This document shows, piece after piece, positions 35,051 to 42,861 of a stretch of 64,000 bases of DNA (its first letter is position 1; every line of letters starts with the position of its first letter). The notes under the pieces were generated by a model, which was not told where the DNA came from, did no database searches, and worked only from the letters and a program-made list of their open reading frames with translations. The position numbers and the translations under genes are program-made. The DNA lies in contig JAFRSU010000076.1 in assembly GCA_017427415.1 (NCBI GenBank), positions 1 through 64,000 on the forward strand, read 5' to 3'. This DNA is from Lachnospiraceae bacterium. GTDB lineage: Bacteria > Bacillota > Clostridia > Lachnospirales > Lachnospiraceae.

Positions 35051-35983
35051 ATGACATTACAACAAGTTTTATATGCTCTGACTATAGCGGATTGCGGATC
35101 TATGAATAAAGCCTCCGAAAAGCTTTTTATAGTCCAGCCGACACTTACCAGTGCCATCCAGGAACTTGAGAATGAACTGGGGTTAACTATATTTTTAAGG
35201 ACGAGAAAAGGAGTGATACCGACTCCTGAAGGTGCAGAATTTTTAAATGACATAAGAAATTTTTACACTCATTACAATACCGTAATACAGAAATATGAAG
35301 GTGAAGGAGACTACAAAAGAAAGTTTGGCGTCTCAACCCAGCATTATTCATTTGCTGTTAAGGCATTTACGGAGATGGCAAAAAAATATGATATGAAGGA
35401 ATTTGATTTTGCCATACGCGAAACTCAGACAAAGAAGGTGCTGACGGATGTGGGTTCATTAAAGAGTGAGATCGGAGTACTTTTTATGAGCTCGAGAAAC
35501 CGTAAAGCTATTGAAAAAATAATGAAGGATGAGGAATTGGAATTCCATCCGCTGATAAAGTGCAGAGCATATGTTTATCTATGGGGGGCTCATCCTCTGG
35601 CAAATAAAAAAACGATAAGTTTTGAGCAGCTGGAACCGTATCCCTGTCTCTCGTTTGAACAGGATGAGGAGGAGTATTATTTCGCGGAAGAAATACTAAG
35701 TGAAAATGTTTATCCTCAGACTATAAAGGTTACCGATCGTTCTACCATGCTGAACCTGATGGTAGGGCTAAACGGATATACACTTTGTTCCGGTATCATT
35801 TCGAGCGACCTTAACGGAGACGGATATGTAGTAGTTCCTTTTAAAGAGGATGATGAAAATCCTAACAGCATAATGGAAATAGGTTATGTCACTAAAAAGA
35901 ACAGTATGCTGAGCAGGTTGGGAGAAGAGTATATCGGGGAACTGAACAAATACCTGGAACATGTTAAAAAAGAAATTCTGTAA
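35051..35983 (+). CDS. LysR-family regulator (CysB/CmbR-like)
   Basis: A 310-aa LysR regulator with the N-terminal winged helix (residues 1-60: TLQQVLYALTIADCGSMNKA, KLFIVQPTLTSAIQELE) and a type 2 periplasmic-binding-like effector domain. It follows the operon by 78 nt in the same direction with its own GGAGG site. Its probable role is activating one of the adjacent sulfur operons in response to O-acetylserine or another precursor, as CmbR and CysB do. It ends in a terminator just before the next sulfur promoter. Confidence 0.88.
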   Translation: MTLQQVLYALTIADCGSMNKASEKLFIVQPTLTSAIQELENELGLTIFLRTRKGVIPTPEGAEFLNDIRNFYTHYNTVIQKYEGEGDYKRKFGVSTQHYSFAVKAFTEMAKKYDMKEFDFAIRETQTKKVLTDVGSLKSEIGVLFMSSRNRKAIEKIMKDEELEFHPLIKCRAYVYLWGAHPLANKKTISFEQLEPYPCLSFEQDEEEYYFAEEILSENVYPQTIKVTDRSTMLNLMVGLNGYTLCSGIISSDLNGDGYVVVPFKEDDENPNSIMEIGYVTKKNSMLSRLGEEYIGELNKYLEHVKKEIL

Positions 35984-35989
35984 AAAATG

Positions 35990-36032
35990 AGTCTGTTATC
36001 AATTAAATTGATAACAGACTATTAATTTTGTC
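35990..36032 (+). terminator. Terminator after the LysR gene
   Basis: AGTCTGTTATCAATT (35990-36004) pairs with AATTGATAACAGACT (36006-36020), a long stem with a tight loop, followed by ATTAATTTTGT. Confidence 0.75.
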
Positions 36033-36041
36033 TATTTTAAA

Positions 36042-36075
36042 ACCTATTGACATAGTAGGTAATAAGTGTTATAAC
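36042..36075 (+). promoter_or_regulatory. Promoter and operator of the metY-cysK operon
   Basis: TTGACA (36047-36052), 17 nt, TATAAC (36070-36075). It carries the same 19-bp ACCTATTGACATAGTAGGT (36042-36060) as the promoter at 24490. Beyond the promoter, ATCGGATG (36082-36089) and CATCCGAT (36129-36136) can pair, so the leader is structured. Confidence 0.75.
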
Positions 36076-36186
36076 TTAACCATCGGATGAAACAAGACCT
36101 ATCACAAAGAGCTGGTCCATACAGGATACATCCGATATCATGAGTGTAAGCGTTAAACAGATTGAAGGATAAGGAGGCGTACAGAT

Positions 36187-36312
36187 ATGACAAATGATAC
36201 ATATGAGAAGATGAAAGTCATGTGCTGGTGTCGAATGCAAAGCTCCCGGGCAGAAAATATGGCTGGGGCGTTCGAAGGATATTTCATGCGCCTCATAACT
36301 GAACGATGTTGA
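36187..36312 (+). CDS. Leader peptide 2 (metY-cysK operon)
   Basis: A 41-codon ORF with AAGGAGG 9 nt upstream. It contains CWCRMQSSRAENMAGAF (residues 13-29) with two Cys codons, nearly matching leader peptide 1. Codons 19-22 include CTCCCGGGC, an exact 9-bp complement of GCCCGGGAG in the terminator downstream; a nearby GGGGC (codons 27-28) can also pair with GCTCC. A third Cys codon is the last sense codon. These features fit attenuation by ribosome position at cysteine codons, though the direction of the response is not proven. Confidence 0.62.
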   Translation: MTNDTYEKMKVMCWCRMQSSRAENMAGAFEGYFMRLITERC

Positions 36313-36344
36313 TCTTTTTGGAACATACAATCTTCAAGCCATTT

Positions 36345-36379
36345 GCCCGGGAGTAGCCTAAAGCCCGGGCATTTTCTTT
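36345..36379 (+). terminator. Attenuator terminator 2
   Basis: GCCCGGG (36345-36351) pairs with CCCGGGC (36364-36370), followed by ATTTTCTTT. Its 5' arm is the partner of CTCCCGGGC in leader ORF 2. Confidence 0.78.
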
Positions 36380-36504
36380 GAAAAAGGATCACAGGGCATA
36401 AGGATAAAAATGACTGAGATGTAAAATGAAAAATAAGAATTAATATAAGAAAGCATAAAAAAATAAAAGAAAATAAAAACAGAGTATAAAAGGAGAAAAC
36501 AATT

Positions 36505-37785
36505 ATGAGCAATTATAAATTCGAGACATTACAGTTACACGTTGGACAGGAACAGGCAGATCCCGCTACAGATTCAAGGGCGGTACCGATCTATCAGACC
36601 ACATCTTATGTATTCCATAACAGTAAACACGCAGCAGACCGCTTCGGTCTTGCAGATGCAGGCAATATATACGGCAGACTTACCAATTCCACACAGGACG
36701 TCTTAGAGAAGAGACTTGCAGCACTTGAGGGCGGCAGTGCAGCACTTGCACTTGCATCCGGTGCAGCAGCTATCACATATACTATAGAAGCTTTAGCAGC
36801 TAACGGCGGACATATCGTAGCACAGAAGACTATCTACGGCGGCAGCTACAACCTCCTTGCACATACACTTCCCCAGTATGGTATCGAGACAACATTCGTT
36901 GACGCGCATAACTTAGCTGAGGTAGAGGCAGCTATAAAGGATAACACCAGAGCCATCTACTTAGAGACATTAGGCAATCCCAACAGTGATATCCCGGATG
37001 TGGACGCTATCTCTGAAATCGCTCACAAGTATGGACTTCCCGTAGTAGTAGATAATACATTCGGCACACCTTATCTGTTCAGAGCCTTTGAGCACGGTGC
37101 AGATATCGTAGTTCATTCAGCTACCAAATTTATCGGTGGACACGGTACCACACTCGGTGGTATAATAGTTGAGTCCGGTAAGTTTAACTGGAAGGCAAGC
37201 GGTAAGTACCCGAACATCGCAGCTCCAAACCCCAGCTATCATGGTGTATCATTCTATGACGTAGTAGGACCTGCTGCATTTGTTACATATATCAGGGCTA
37301 TATTACTCAGAGATACAGGTGCTACCATTTCTCCCTTCAATGCATTCCTTCTTCTTCAGGGCGTTGAGACATTATCACTCCGCTTAGACAGACATGCAGA
37401 GAATACAAAGAAGGTAGTAGAGTACTTAAAGAACCATCCCAAGGTTGCAAAGGTAAATCATCCTTCGCTTCCCGATCATCCCGACCACGAGTTGTATAAG
37501 AGATATTTCCCCAACGGCGGCGGTTCGATATTCACATTTGATATCAAGGGCGGAAGAGAAGAAGCATGGAAGTTTATCGATAATCTTAAGATCTTCTCAC
37601 TTCTTGCAAATGTAGCAGATGTAAAGAGCCTGGTTATCCATCCTGCATCTACCACACATTCACAGCTTACCGACGAAGAACTTTTAGATCAGGGCATCAA
37701 TCAGAGTACTATCAGACTTTCAATCGGTACCGAGCATGTTGATGATATCATTGCAGACCTTGAGAACGGCTTTGCAGCTGTGTAA
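36505..37785 (+). CDS. metY: O-acetylhomoserine sulfhydrylase
   Basis: A 426-aa PLP enzyme that makes homocysteine from O-acetylhomoserine and sulfide (direct sulfhydrylation). FETLQLHVGQEQADPATDSRA, YQTTSYVF, YGRLTNSTQDVLEKRLAALEGG, HSATKFIGGHGT (PLP lysine) and the C-terminal HPASTTHSQL are the family's markers, and the length suits MetY rather than the shorter cystathionine synthases. The AAAGGAG site is good. Codon use is more biased (few rare codons) than in the preceding operon, suggesting steady high expression. It leads a two-gene unit with cysK. Confidence 0.92.
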   Translation: MSNYKFETLQLHVGQEQADPATDSRAVPIYQTTSYVFHNSKHAADRFGLADAGNIYGRLTNSTQDVLEKRLAALEGGSAALALASGAAAITYTIEALAANGGHIVAQKTIYGGSYNLLAHTLPQYGIETTFVDAHNLAEVEAAIKDNTRAIYLETLGNPNSDIPDVDAISEIAHKYGLPVVVDNTFGTPYLFRAFEHGADIVVHSATKFIGGHGTTLGGIIVESGKFNWKASGKYPNIAAPNPSYHGVSFYDVVGPAAFVTYIRAILLRDTGATISPFNAFLLLQGVETLSLRLDRHAENTKKVVEYLKNHPKVAKVNHPSLPDHPDHELYKRYFPNGGGSIFTFDIKGGREEAWKFIDNLKIFSLLANVADVKSLVIHPASTTHSQLTDEELLDQGINQSTIRLSIGTEHVDDIIADLENGFAAV

Positions 37786-37847
37786 TCTGACAGACTGATT
37801 TAAGAATCTTGTTATAAAATATTGTATAAGAAAGAAGGAAAAACATT

Positions 37848-38780
37848 ATGTCAAACATTTACAAAGGAACTTTAGGATTAATAGGAAATACTCCTCTTGT
37901 TGAGGTTACAAATATCGAAAAGGAGCTTGGGTTACAGGCTACAGTACTTGTTAAACTTGAATACTTCAATCCCGCAGGAAGCGTTAAGGACCGTATCGCA
38001 AAGGCTATGATCGAGGATGCAGAGGCTAAGGGACTTCTTAAGGAAGGTTCAGTCATCATCGAGCCTACATCAGGTAATACAGGTATCGGTCTTGCATCTA
38101 TAGCCGCTGCAAAGGGCTATCGTATAATCCTTACCATGCCCGAGACCATGAGCGTTGAGAGAAGAAACATCTTAAAGGCATACGGCGCTGAGATCGTACT
38201 TACAGAAGGAGCTAAGGGTATGAAGGGTGCTATCGCAAAAGCAGAGGAGCTCGCAAAGGAGACTCCCGGAAGCTTTATCCCCGGACAGTTTGTAAATCCC
38301 GCTAACCCTGCAGTACATAAGGCTACCACAGGTCCCGAGATCTGGAAGGATACAGACGGAAACGTTGATATCTTTATCGCAGGTGTTGGTACAGGCGGAA
38401 CTCTTACAGGTGTAGGCGAGTACTTAAAGTCACAGAAGCCCGATGTTAAGATCGTAGCATTAGAGCCTTCGGATTCACCCGTCCTTTCAGAAGGCAAGGC
38501 CGGCCCTCACAAGATCCAGGGTATCGGTGCAGGCTTTGTTCCCGACGTTCTTAACACCAAGATCTATGATGAGATATTTAAGGCTGAAGGTGCAGATGCA
38601 TTTGCTGCAGCTAAGCTGCTTGCTAAGAAGGAAGGTATCTCGGTAGGTATTTCTTCCGGTGCCGCACTTCACGGTGCTATAGAGCTTGCAAAACGTCCCG
38701 AGAATAAGGGTAAGGTAATAGTAGCACTTCTTCCCGACAGCGGTGACAGATACTATTCAACAGCACTCTTTACTGAATAA
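37848..38780 (+). CDS. cysK: Cysteine synthase A
   Basis: A 310-aa O-acetylserine sulfhydrylase: O-acetylserine plus sulfide gives cysteine. [18 protein letters not shown] (PLP lysine K47), [35 protein letters not shown] and ISSGAA are canonical. Strong codon bias and position next to metY mark it as the housekeeping enzyme among the three CysK paralogues here. In Bacillus CysK also binds CymR to signal cysteine status; whether it binds the Rrf2 protein at 22947 is open. Ribosome site AGAAGGA. Confidence 0.95.
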   Translation: MSNIYKGTLGLIGNTPLVEVTNIEKELGLQATVLVKLEYFNPAGSVKDRIAKAMIEDAEAKGLLKEGSVIIEPTSGNTGIGLASIAAAKGYRIILTMPETMSVERRNILKAYGAEIVLTEGAKGMKGAIAKAEELAKETPGSFIPGQFVNPANPAVHKATTGPEIWKDTDGNVDIFIAGVGTGGTLTGVGEYLKSQKPDVKIVALEPSDSPVLSEGKAGPHKIQGIGAGFVPDVLNTKIYDEIFKAEGADAFAAAKLLAKKEGISVGISSGAALHGAIELAKRPENKGKVIVALLPDSGDRYYSTALFTE

Positions 38781-38812
38781 GACTTTAAACTTAATTGAAA
38801 ATATGATAACGG

Positions 38813-38857
38813 AAGGCCGTCTAAAGTGAATTTGTCATTTCGGACGGTCTTTTTTTG
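38813..38857 (+). terminator. Terminator after cysK
   Basis: AAGGCCGTCT (38813-38822) pairs with GGACGGTCTT (38842-38851, two G-T pairs), followed by a T-tract. Confidence 0.7.
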
Positions 38858-38906
38858 TTTAAAAAAGTATTTGAGTTTTACCGGCTGTTAATATATTATA
38901 ATGAGG

Positions 38907-38926
38907 AAACGCCGAAAGCGTTTTTT
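38907..38926 (+). terminator. Small terminator-like hairpin before the ABC-F gene
   Basis: AAACGC and GCGTTT around CGAAA, followed by six Ts, 61 nt before the ABC-F start. It lies just past a TATAAT (38897-38902), so it could be a leader attenuator or merely a second terminator of cysK. Confidence 0.4.
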
Positions 38927-38986
38927 AGGTGACATTGACCTAAATGGAAGATATCAGATAATATTATATCCGGAGTTAAGCAGCAA

Positions 38987-40828
38987 ATGAATATCCTGAA
39001 TGTTGAAAACGTTTCAAAATCATATATGTCTAAGCCTGTACTTAATAATGTATCTGTCGGTATAAGCGATACTGACAAGATCGGAGTGGTAGGTATCAAC
39101 GGGACCGGTAAGTCGACACTACTTGCGATAGTGGCAGGGACAGTAGAGCCTGATGCCGGACAGGTGGTAATGAATAATAACCTCCGTATTTCCTATCTGC
39201 CGCAGAATCCTGTATTTGACATGGAAAAGTCGTTACTTGAGAATATAACCGACAGGATATATGCGGGCGGCGACCATTGGGATAAGATGGGAGAGATAAA
39301 GGCGAATCTCGCAAAATTCGGTATAGACGATCCGGAGTGCAGTCCCAAGATACTTTCGGGAGGACAGAAAAAGAGAGCGGCGCTCGTTGCTGCATTAATG
39401 ACACAGTCCGACCTTCTTATCCTTGACGAGCCGACCAACCATCTTGATTCTCAGATGATAGAATGGCTGGAGGACTTTTTAAAGCGTTTTAAGGGAGCTT
39501 TGCTCATGATCACACATGACAGGTATTTCCTTGATGAAGTAACAAACCGGATCCTTGAAATAGATAAGGGGAATACATACAGGTACGAAGCTAATTATTC
39601 GGGATTTTTGGAATTAAAAGAGCAGCGCCTCGAATACGAACAGGCAGCAGAACGTAAGGCGGCGGCCCTGTACAGAAAAGACCTTGCATGGATGCTGCGG
39701 GGTGCAAGAGCCAGGTCCACTAAACAGAAGGCACATATTGAAAGATTTGAGACCTTAAGGGACAGGCAGCTTCCGGAAGAGGAGCGTTTTGTGACTTTAA
39801 GCTCACTTCCCAGCCGGATGGGAAATAAGACCATCATACTTGATAATATATCAAAGGGCTATGACGGACGTATGCTTTTTAAGGGTTTTTCGTATACATT
39901 CGGAAAGCTGGACAGGATAGGAGTGATAGGACCGAACGGGTGCGGAAAGTCCACGCTTCTAAAGTGTATAGTCGGGAGCGTGACCCCGGATACCGGGTCG
40001 GTAGAGATAGGACAGACCATAAAGATCGGATATTTCGGACAGGAGAATGAGGCACTGGATGAAAATAAACGTGTGCTTGATTATATCAAGGATGTTGCGG
40101 AGTTCATAAGGACTCCCGACGGGCTTGTATCGGCGACCATGATGTGTGAAAGATTTCTTTTTACGCCCGATATGCAGTATGCGCCGATAGCCAAGCTTTC
40201 GGGCGGTGAGAAACGCAGGCTTTATCTTTTGAGAGTTCTGATGGAGGCCCCCAATGTGATCATACTTGACGAGCCTACGAACGATCTGGATATACAGACG
40301 TTAAGGATATTGGAGGATTATCTTGACAGCTTCCCGGGCATCATACTTACGGTCAGCCATGACAGGTATTTTTTGGACAGAGTAGTTACAAGGATCTTTT
40401 CTTTTGAAGAAAACGGGAGCCTTAAGCAAAGTGAAGGCGGCTATTCGGATTATGTTTTAAGAAAGAAAGCCATAGCGGAAGATGCGGATAAAGGTGTACC
40501 GGATAAAGGCTCTAAAGCCCGGAACAGGCAAAGTGATCAGGATAACGATGCATCCGGCGGTCTTTCAAAAAACAAAAACCGCACGGTACGTGAAAAGACC
40601 AAGCTTTCATATGCCGAGCAAAAAGAATATGACAACATAGAATCGGAGATAGAGGAACTGGAAAACCGCTGCAGAGAACTGGAAAAAGAGATATCTGTCT
40701 CATCCACGGATTATACGCGTCTCATGCAGCTGCAGAATGAAAAGGATGAGCTTGAAACAACGATAGAAAAGAAAATGGAGCGCTATATAGAGCTTCAGGA
40801 AATGGTTGACAGCTTCGCAAAAAAATAA
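38987..40828 (+). CDS. ABC-F family ATPase
   Basis: A 613-aa soluble protein with two ABC ATPase domains and no membrane part. Domain 1: VGINGTGKST, LSGGQKKRAAL, LLILDEPTNHLD. Domain 2: IGPNGCGKST, LSGGEKRRLYL, VIILDEPTNDLD. The linker between them is charged and helical (the P-site tRNA-interaction motif, about residues 220-280). The last 90 residues are a coiled coil after a disordered stretch. Layout and the C-terminal coil resemble Uup/YfmR, which act on the ribosome, rather than drug-resistance members. Ribosome site GGAG. A five-codon ORF (38944-38961) precedes it; its meaning is unclear. Confidence 0.9.
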   Translation: MNILNVENVSKSYMSKPVLNNVSVGISDTDKIGVVGINGTGKSTLLAIVAGTVEPDAGQVVMNNNLRISYLPQNPVFDMEKSLLENITDRIYAGGDHWDKMGEIKANLAKFGIDDPECSPKILSGGQKKRAALVAALMTQSDLLILDEPTNHLDSQMIEWLEDFLKRFKGALLMITHDRYFLDEVTNRILEIDKGNTYRYEANYSGFLELKEQRLEYEQAAERKAAALYRKDLAWMLRGARARSTKQKAHIERFETLRDRQLPEEERFVTLSSLPSRMGNKTIILDNISKGYDGRMLFKGFSYTFGKLDRIGVIGPNGCGKSTLLKCIVGSVTPDTGSVEIGQTIKIGYFGQENEALDENKRVLDYIKDVAEFIRTPDGLVSATMMCERFLFTPDMQYAPIAKLSGGEKRRLYLLRVLMEAPNVIILDEPTNDLDIQTLRILEDYLDSFPGIILTVSHDRYFLDRVVTRIFSFEENGSLKQSEGGYSDYVLRKKAIAEDADKGVPDKGSKARNRQSDQDNDASGGLSKNKNRTVREKTKLSYAEQKEYDNIESEIEELENRCRELEKEISVSSTDYTRLMQLQNEKDELETTIEKKMERYIELQEMVDSFAKK

Positions 40829-40853
40829 AAGCAGTAATGGCTACTGCTTTTAT
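40825..40853. terminator. Two-way terminator between abcF and the VanZ gene
   Basis: ATAAAAGCAGTA (40825-40836) and TACTGCTTTTAT (40842-40853) form a 12-bp stem with a 5-nt loop, placed between convergent stops. Confidence 0.8.
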
Positions 40854-40854
40854 C

Positions 40855-41439
40855 TTAGAGGGCAGGGAAGGTAAGTGCCGAAAAACGGACTACTAACCCC
40901 GTCCCCATGGCTCTGTTTGCAAGCACGGTACCTAAGAATCCGCCTAATGTGTTCGTGATCAGGTCATCTACATCAAACAGCCTGTAAGATCCGGGGTAGA
41001 TGAAGAAGAGCCCGGTCAGTTGTGCCGATTCGATAATAAGTGAGAGAAGAAATGTCATTATGATGATGTTTCTTCTTTTTATATTAAAGAAAAATTTGAA
41101 GAAGAAGCCGAACGGTATGGTCATAAGTATATTCAGTATTACCTGAAGGACACTTTCCATAGTTCTGTCCTCAGCTATGTCAGCCAGAAACCTGAAGGGG
41201 ATAAACTGGCCTTCATAACCATGCATAGAGGCAATCTTTTCTGCGGAAGGGAGAGGAAAAAGTACTACCTCTGTAAGGCAGATAAGATAAAGTACAAGTG
41301 CCTGGCTCCCTAAAAAGTACATCGGCCTGATCCTGCTCCCTTTAGTGAAAATGATAAAAGCAGCTATGATGACCATAAGGGGGAAAAACTTTAAATATAT
41401 CTCAAAACCGTTTATTAAACTCGCTGTCCAATTATTCAT
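40855..41439 (-). CDS. VanZ-family membrane protein with repeat-derived C-terminus
   Basis: A 194-aa VanZ-like protein with five hydrophobic helices. LCLTEVVLFPLPS, FIPFRFLADI, NILMTIPFGFF, LSLIIESAQLTGL and FDVDDLITNTLGGFLG are the family's conserved points. VanZ proteins lower teicoplanin sensitivity or are of unknown role. After VLANRAM the protein runs into GTGLVVRF, encoded by a repeat (40881-40906) that recurs at 41562-41587, so its last 16 or so residues are probably not original. ATG 41439 is chosen; a GTG three codons earlier overlaps the AAGGA site. A BceR-type box lies about 100 nt upstream. Confidence 0.82.
   Translation of the reverse strand: MNNWTASLINGFEIYLKFFPLMVIIAAFIIFTKGSRIRPMYFLGSQALVLYLICLTEVVLFPLPSAEKIASMHGYEGQFIPFRFLADIAEDRTMESVLQVILNILMTIPFGFFFKFFFNIKRRNIIIMTFLLSLIIESAQLTGLFFIYPGSYRLFDVDDLITNTLGGFLGTVLANRAMGTGLVVRFSALTFPAL
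40881..40906. repeat. ACTAACCCCGTCCC repeat, copy A
   Basis: This shares the core ACTAACCCCGTCCC, with GGAC just before it and an A-run further out, with 41562-41587. It lies inside the 3' end of the VanZ gene. Confidence 0.7.
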
Positions 41440-41540
41440 ATATGTCACATTCCTTTCGTGAGGTTCATTTCTTAAGCAAGATTATAACAGGCGGTATTTT
41501 CTTACGACATCGATTTGTCTTACATTTTAACCTGCCAATC

Positions 41541-41554
41541 TTACATTTATGTGA
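41541..41554. promoter_or_regulatory. Predicted BceR-type box upstream of the VanZ gene
   Basis: TTACATTTATGTGA matches TNACA-N4-TGTNA, one base off the BceR-type consensus; a second half-site CTTACA lies at 41519-41524. It is 100 nt upstream of the VanZ start, beyond a TATAAT read on the minus strand. Confidence 0.4.
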
Positions 41555-41561
41555 CATTTTG

Positions 41562-41587
41562 AAAAAAATGGACCACTAACCCCGTCC
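41562..41587. repeat. ACTAACCCCGTCCC repeat, copy B
   Basis: Second copy of the repeat found in the VanZ gene, here intergenic and followed by GGGGGTCCG and CGGACC, which can form a hairpin. Confidence 0.7.
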
Positions 41588-41633
41588 CGGGGGTCCGAAA
41601 ACGGACCGGCGATTCTATATTTGACAAAACAAC

Positions 41634-41662
41634 TTGAAAAATCGGGTATAAAGAGGTAAAAT
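41634..41662 (+). promoter_or_regulatory. Candidate promoter of the binding-protein/GGDEF pair
   Basis: TTGAAA (41634-41639), 17 nt, TAAAAT (41657-41662); 65 nt before the GTG start. Confidence 0.45.
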
Positions 41663-41727
41663 AGATATGTTTGAGGATTGTTACTGACTTAAAAAAAGTC
41701 GCCGATTTGTGAAGGGGGGTATAGAAT

Positions 41728-42861
41728 GTGAAAAAGTCTGCGGTAAAGAAGATTTTTTTGATAGCTGTACCATTGATTGCTGTTATTTTGATCATCTGCC
41801 TTGTTGCTATACCAAGGCTTAAATCCGCATTGAATAACGGAAAAGATGGCAATAGTGAAGAGCACGGCAAAAAAACCGAGAATACTTCCACTATAAATAA
41901 GGAAAACATCAGCAGTGCAGTGGATTTTGACCATGAACTGAGCACATATCAGCCCAAGAAGGATCATTATAATTTTTATTTTACATATAAAACCGTTCAT
42001 GCATGGTGGGATGCAGTGGCATTAGGTATGGAGGATGCCCAGAGGCAGTTTTTGGATAAGGGTATAGTCATTACCTATGAATATATGGCTCCTGACGGTG
42101 CGTCGGCTTTAGACCAGACGGAAAGGCTTGGGGATGCAGCAAAAGAAGATTATGATGTCATAGGCGTGGACGTGGCCGATGAGAGTATCATATCTCCGGT
42201 CATTGATAAGATGATAGATTCCGGTATCAAGGTCATGACTTTTTCAAGTTCCGATGCTGCAGCGGGCTGTAAGAGGATAGCATATGTAGGAAATACACAT
42301 AACTATGAGGACGGAGCCGATCTTACTGAGGAGCTTTGCAAGAAGCTGGGTTATAAAGGAAAGGTTGCGATCCTGGTAGGAAGTGTCGGAGCTCCCTGTC
42401 ATGAAGACAGGGCAAGGGGAGCTAAAGATGTCCTTGCAAAATACAGTGACATGAGTATTACGGCTGTAGAGTATGATATGGATTCAGTCGATCTGGCATA
42501 TGATCTTACAAAAAAGATACTGGCAGATAACCCCGACTTAGACGGGATAGTCTGCTGCAATATGAGCAATCCGGTCGGAGCGGCACGCGCTATCATTGAA
42601 AAGAACAGCAAAGCGGTCATCGTGGGAATGGACCATGACAGGGAAGCGTTACAATATCTTAAGGACGGGGTTATCTACTGTCTGGGCGTTCAGGACTGTT
42701 ACTCTATGGGATTTAACACTATTCAGGTTGCTGTTATGATCGCAGACGGCGTATACCCCGGCACGCTGTATCCGGAAAAAAGTGAGATGAAGACAACACT
42801 TATATTTCAGCAGGATGCGGCAACAATGCTCGAGACTCTTTATGGAGATATATCAAGATGA
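41728..42861 (+). CDS. Membrane-anchored sugar-binding protein (Peripla_BP_4 type)
   Basis: A 377-aa protein with one N-terminal membrane helix (residues 8-27), not a lipobox, then a charged linker and a ribose-type binding domain (DVIGVDVADESIISPVIDKMIDSGI, GKVAILVGSVGAPCHEDRARG, NPDLDGIVCCNMSNPVGAARAI; cited as landmarks). No transporter gene is adjacent. Instead the next gene, a diguanylate cyclase, overlaps its stop by 4 nt. It may therefore act as a tethered receptor that passes sugar binding to the enzyme. Start GTG after a G-rich AAGGGGGG site. Confidence 0.8.
   Translation: MKKSAVKKIFLIAVPLIAVILIICLVAIPRLKSALNNGKDGNSEEHGKKTENTSTINKENISSAVDFDHELSTYQPKKDHYNFYFTYKTVHAWWDAVALGMEDAQRQFLDKGIVITYEYMAPDGASALDQTERLGDAAKEDYDVIGVDVADESIISPVIDKMIDSGIKVMTFSSSDAAAGCKRIAYVGNTHNYEDGADLTEELCKKLGYKGKVAILVGSVGAPCHEDRARGAKDVLAKYSDMSITAVEYDMDSVDLAYDLTKKILADNPDLDGIVCCNMSNPVGAARAIIEKNSKAVIVGMDHDREALQYLKDGVIYCLGVQDCYSMGFNTIQVAVMIADGVYPGTLYPEKSEMKTTLIFQQDAATMLETLYGDISR

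Noticed and set aside
41547..41945. 132-aa minus-strand ORF over the sugar-binding protein start
   Set aside because: It overlaps a supported gene and its promoter. Its GTGLVVHF end is only the reverse reading of the dispersed repeat.
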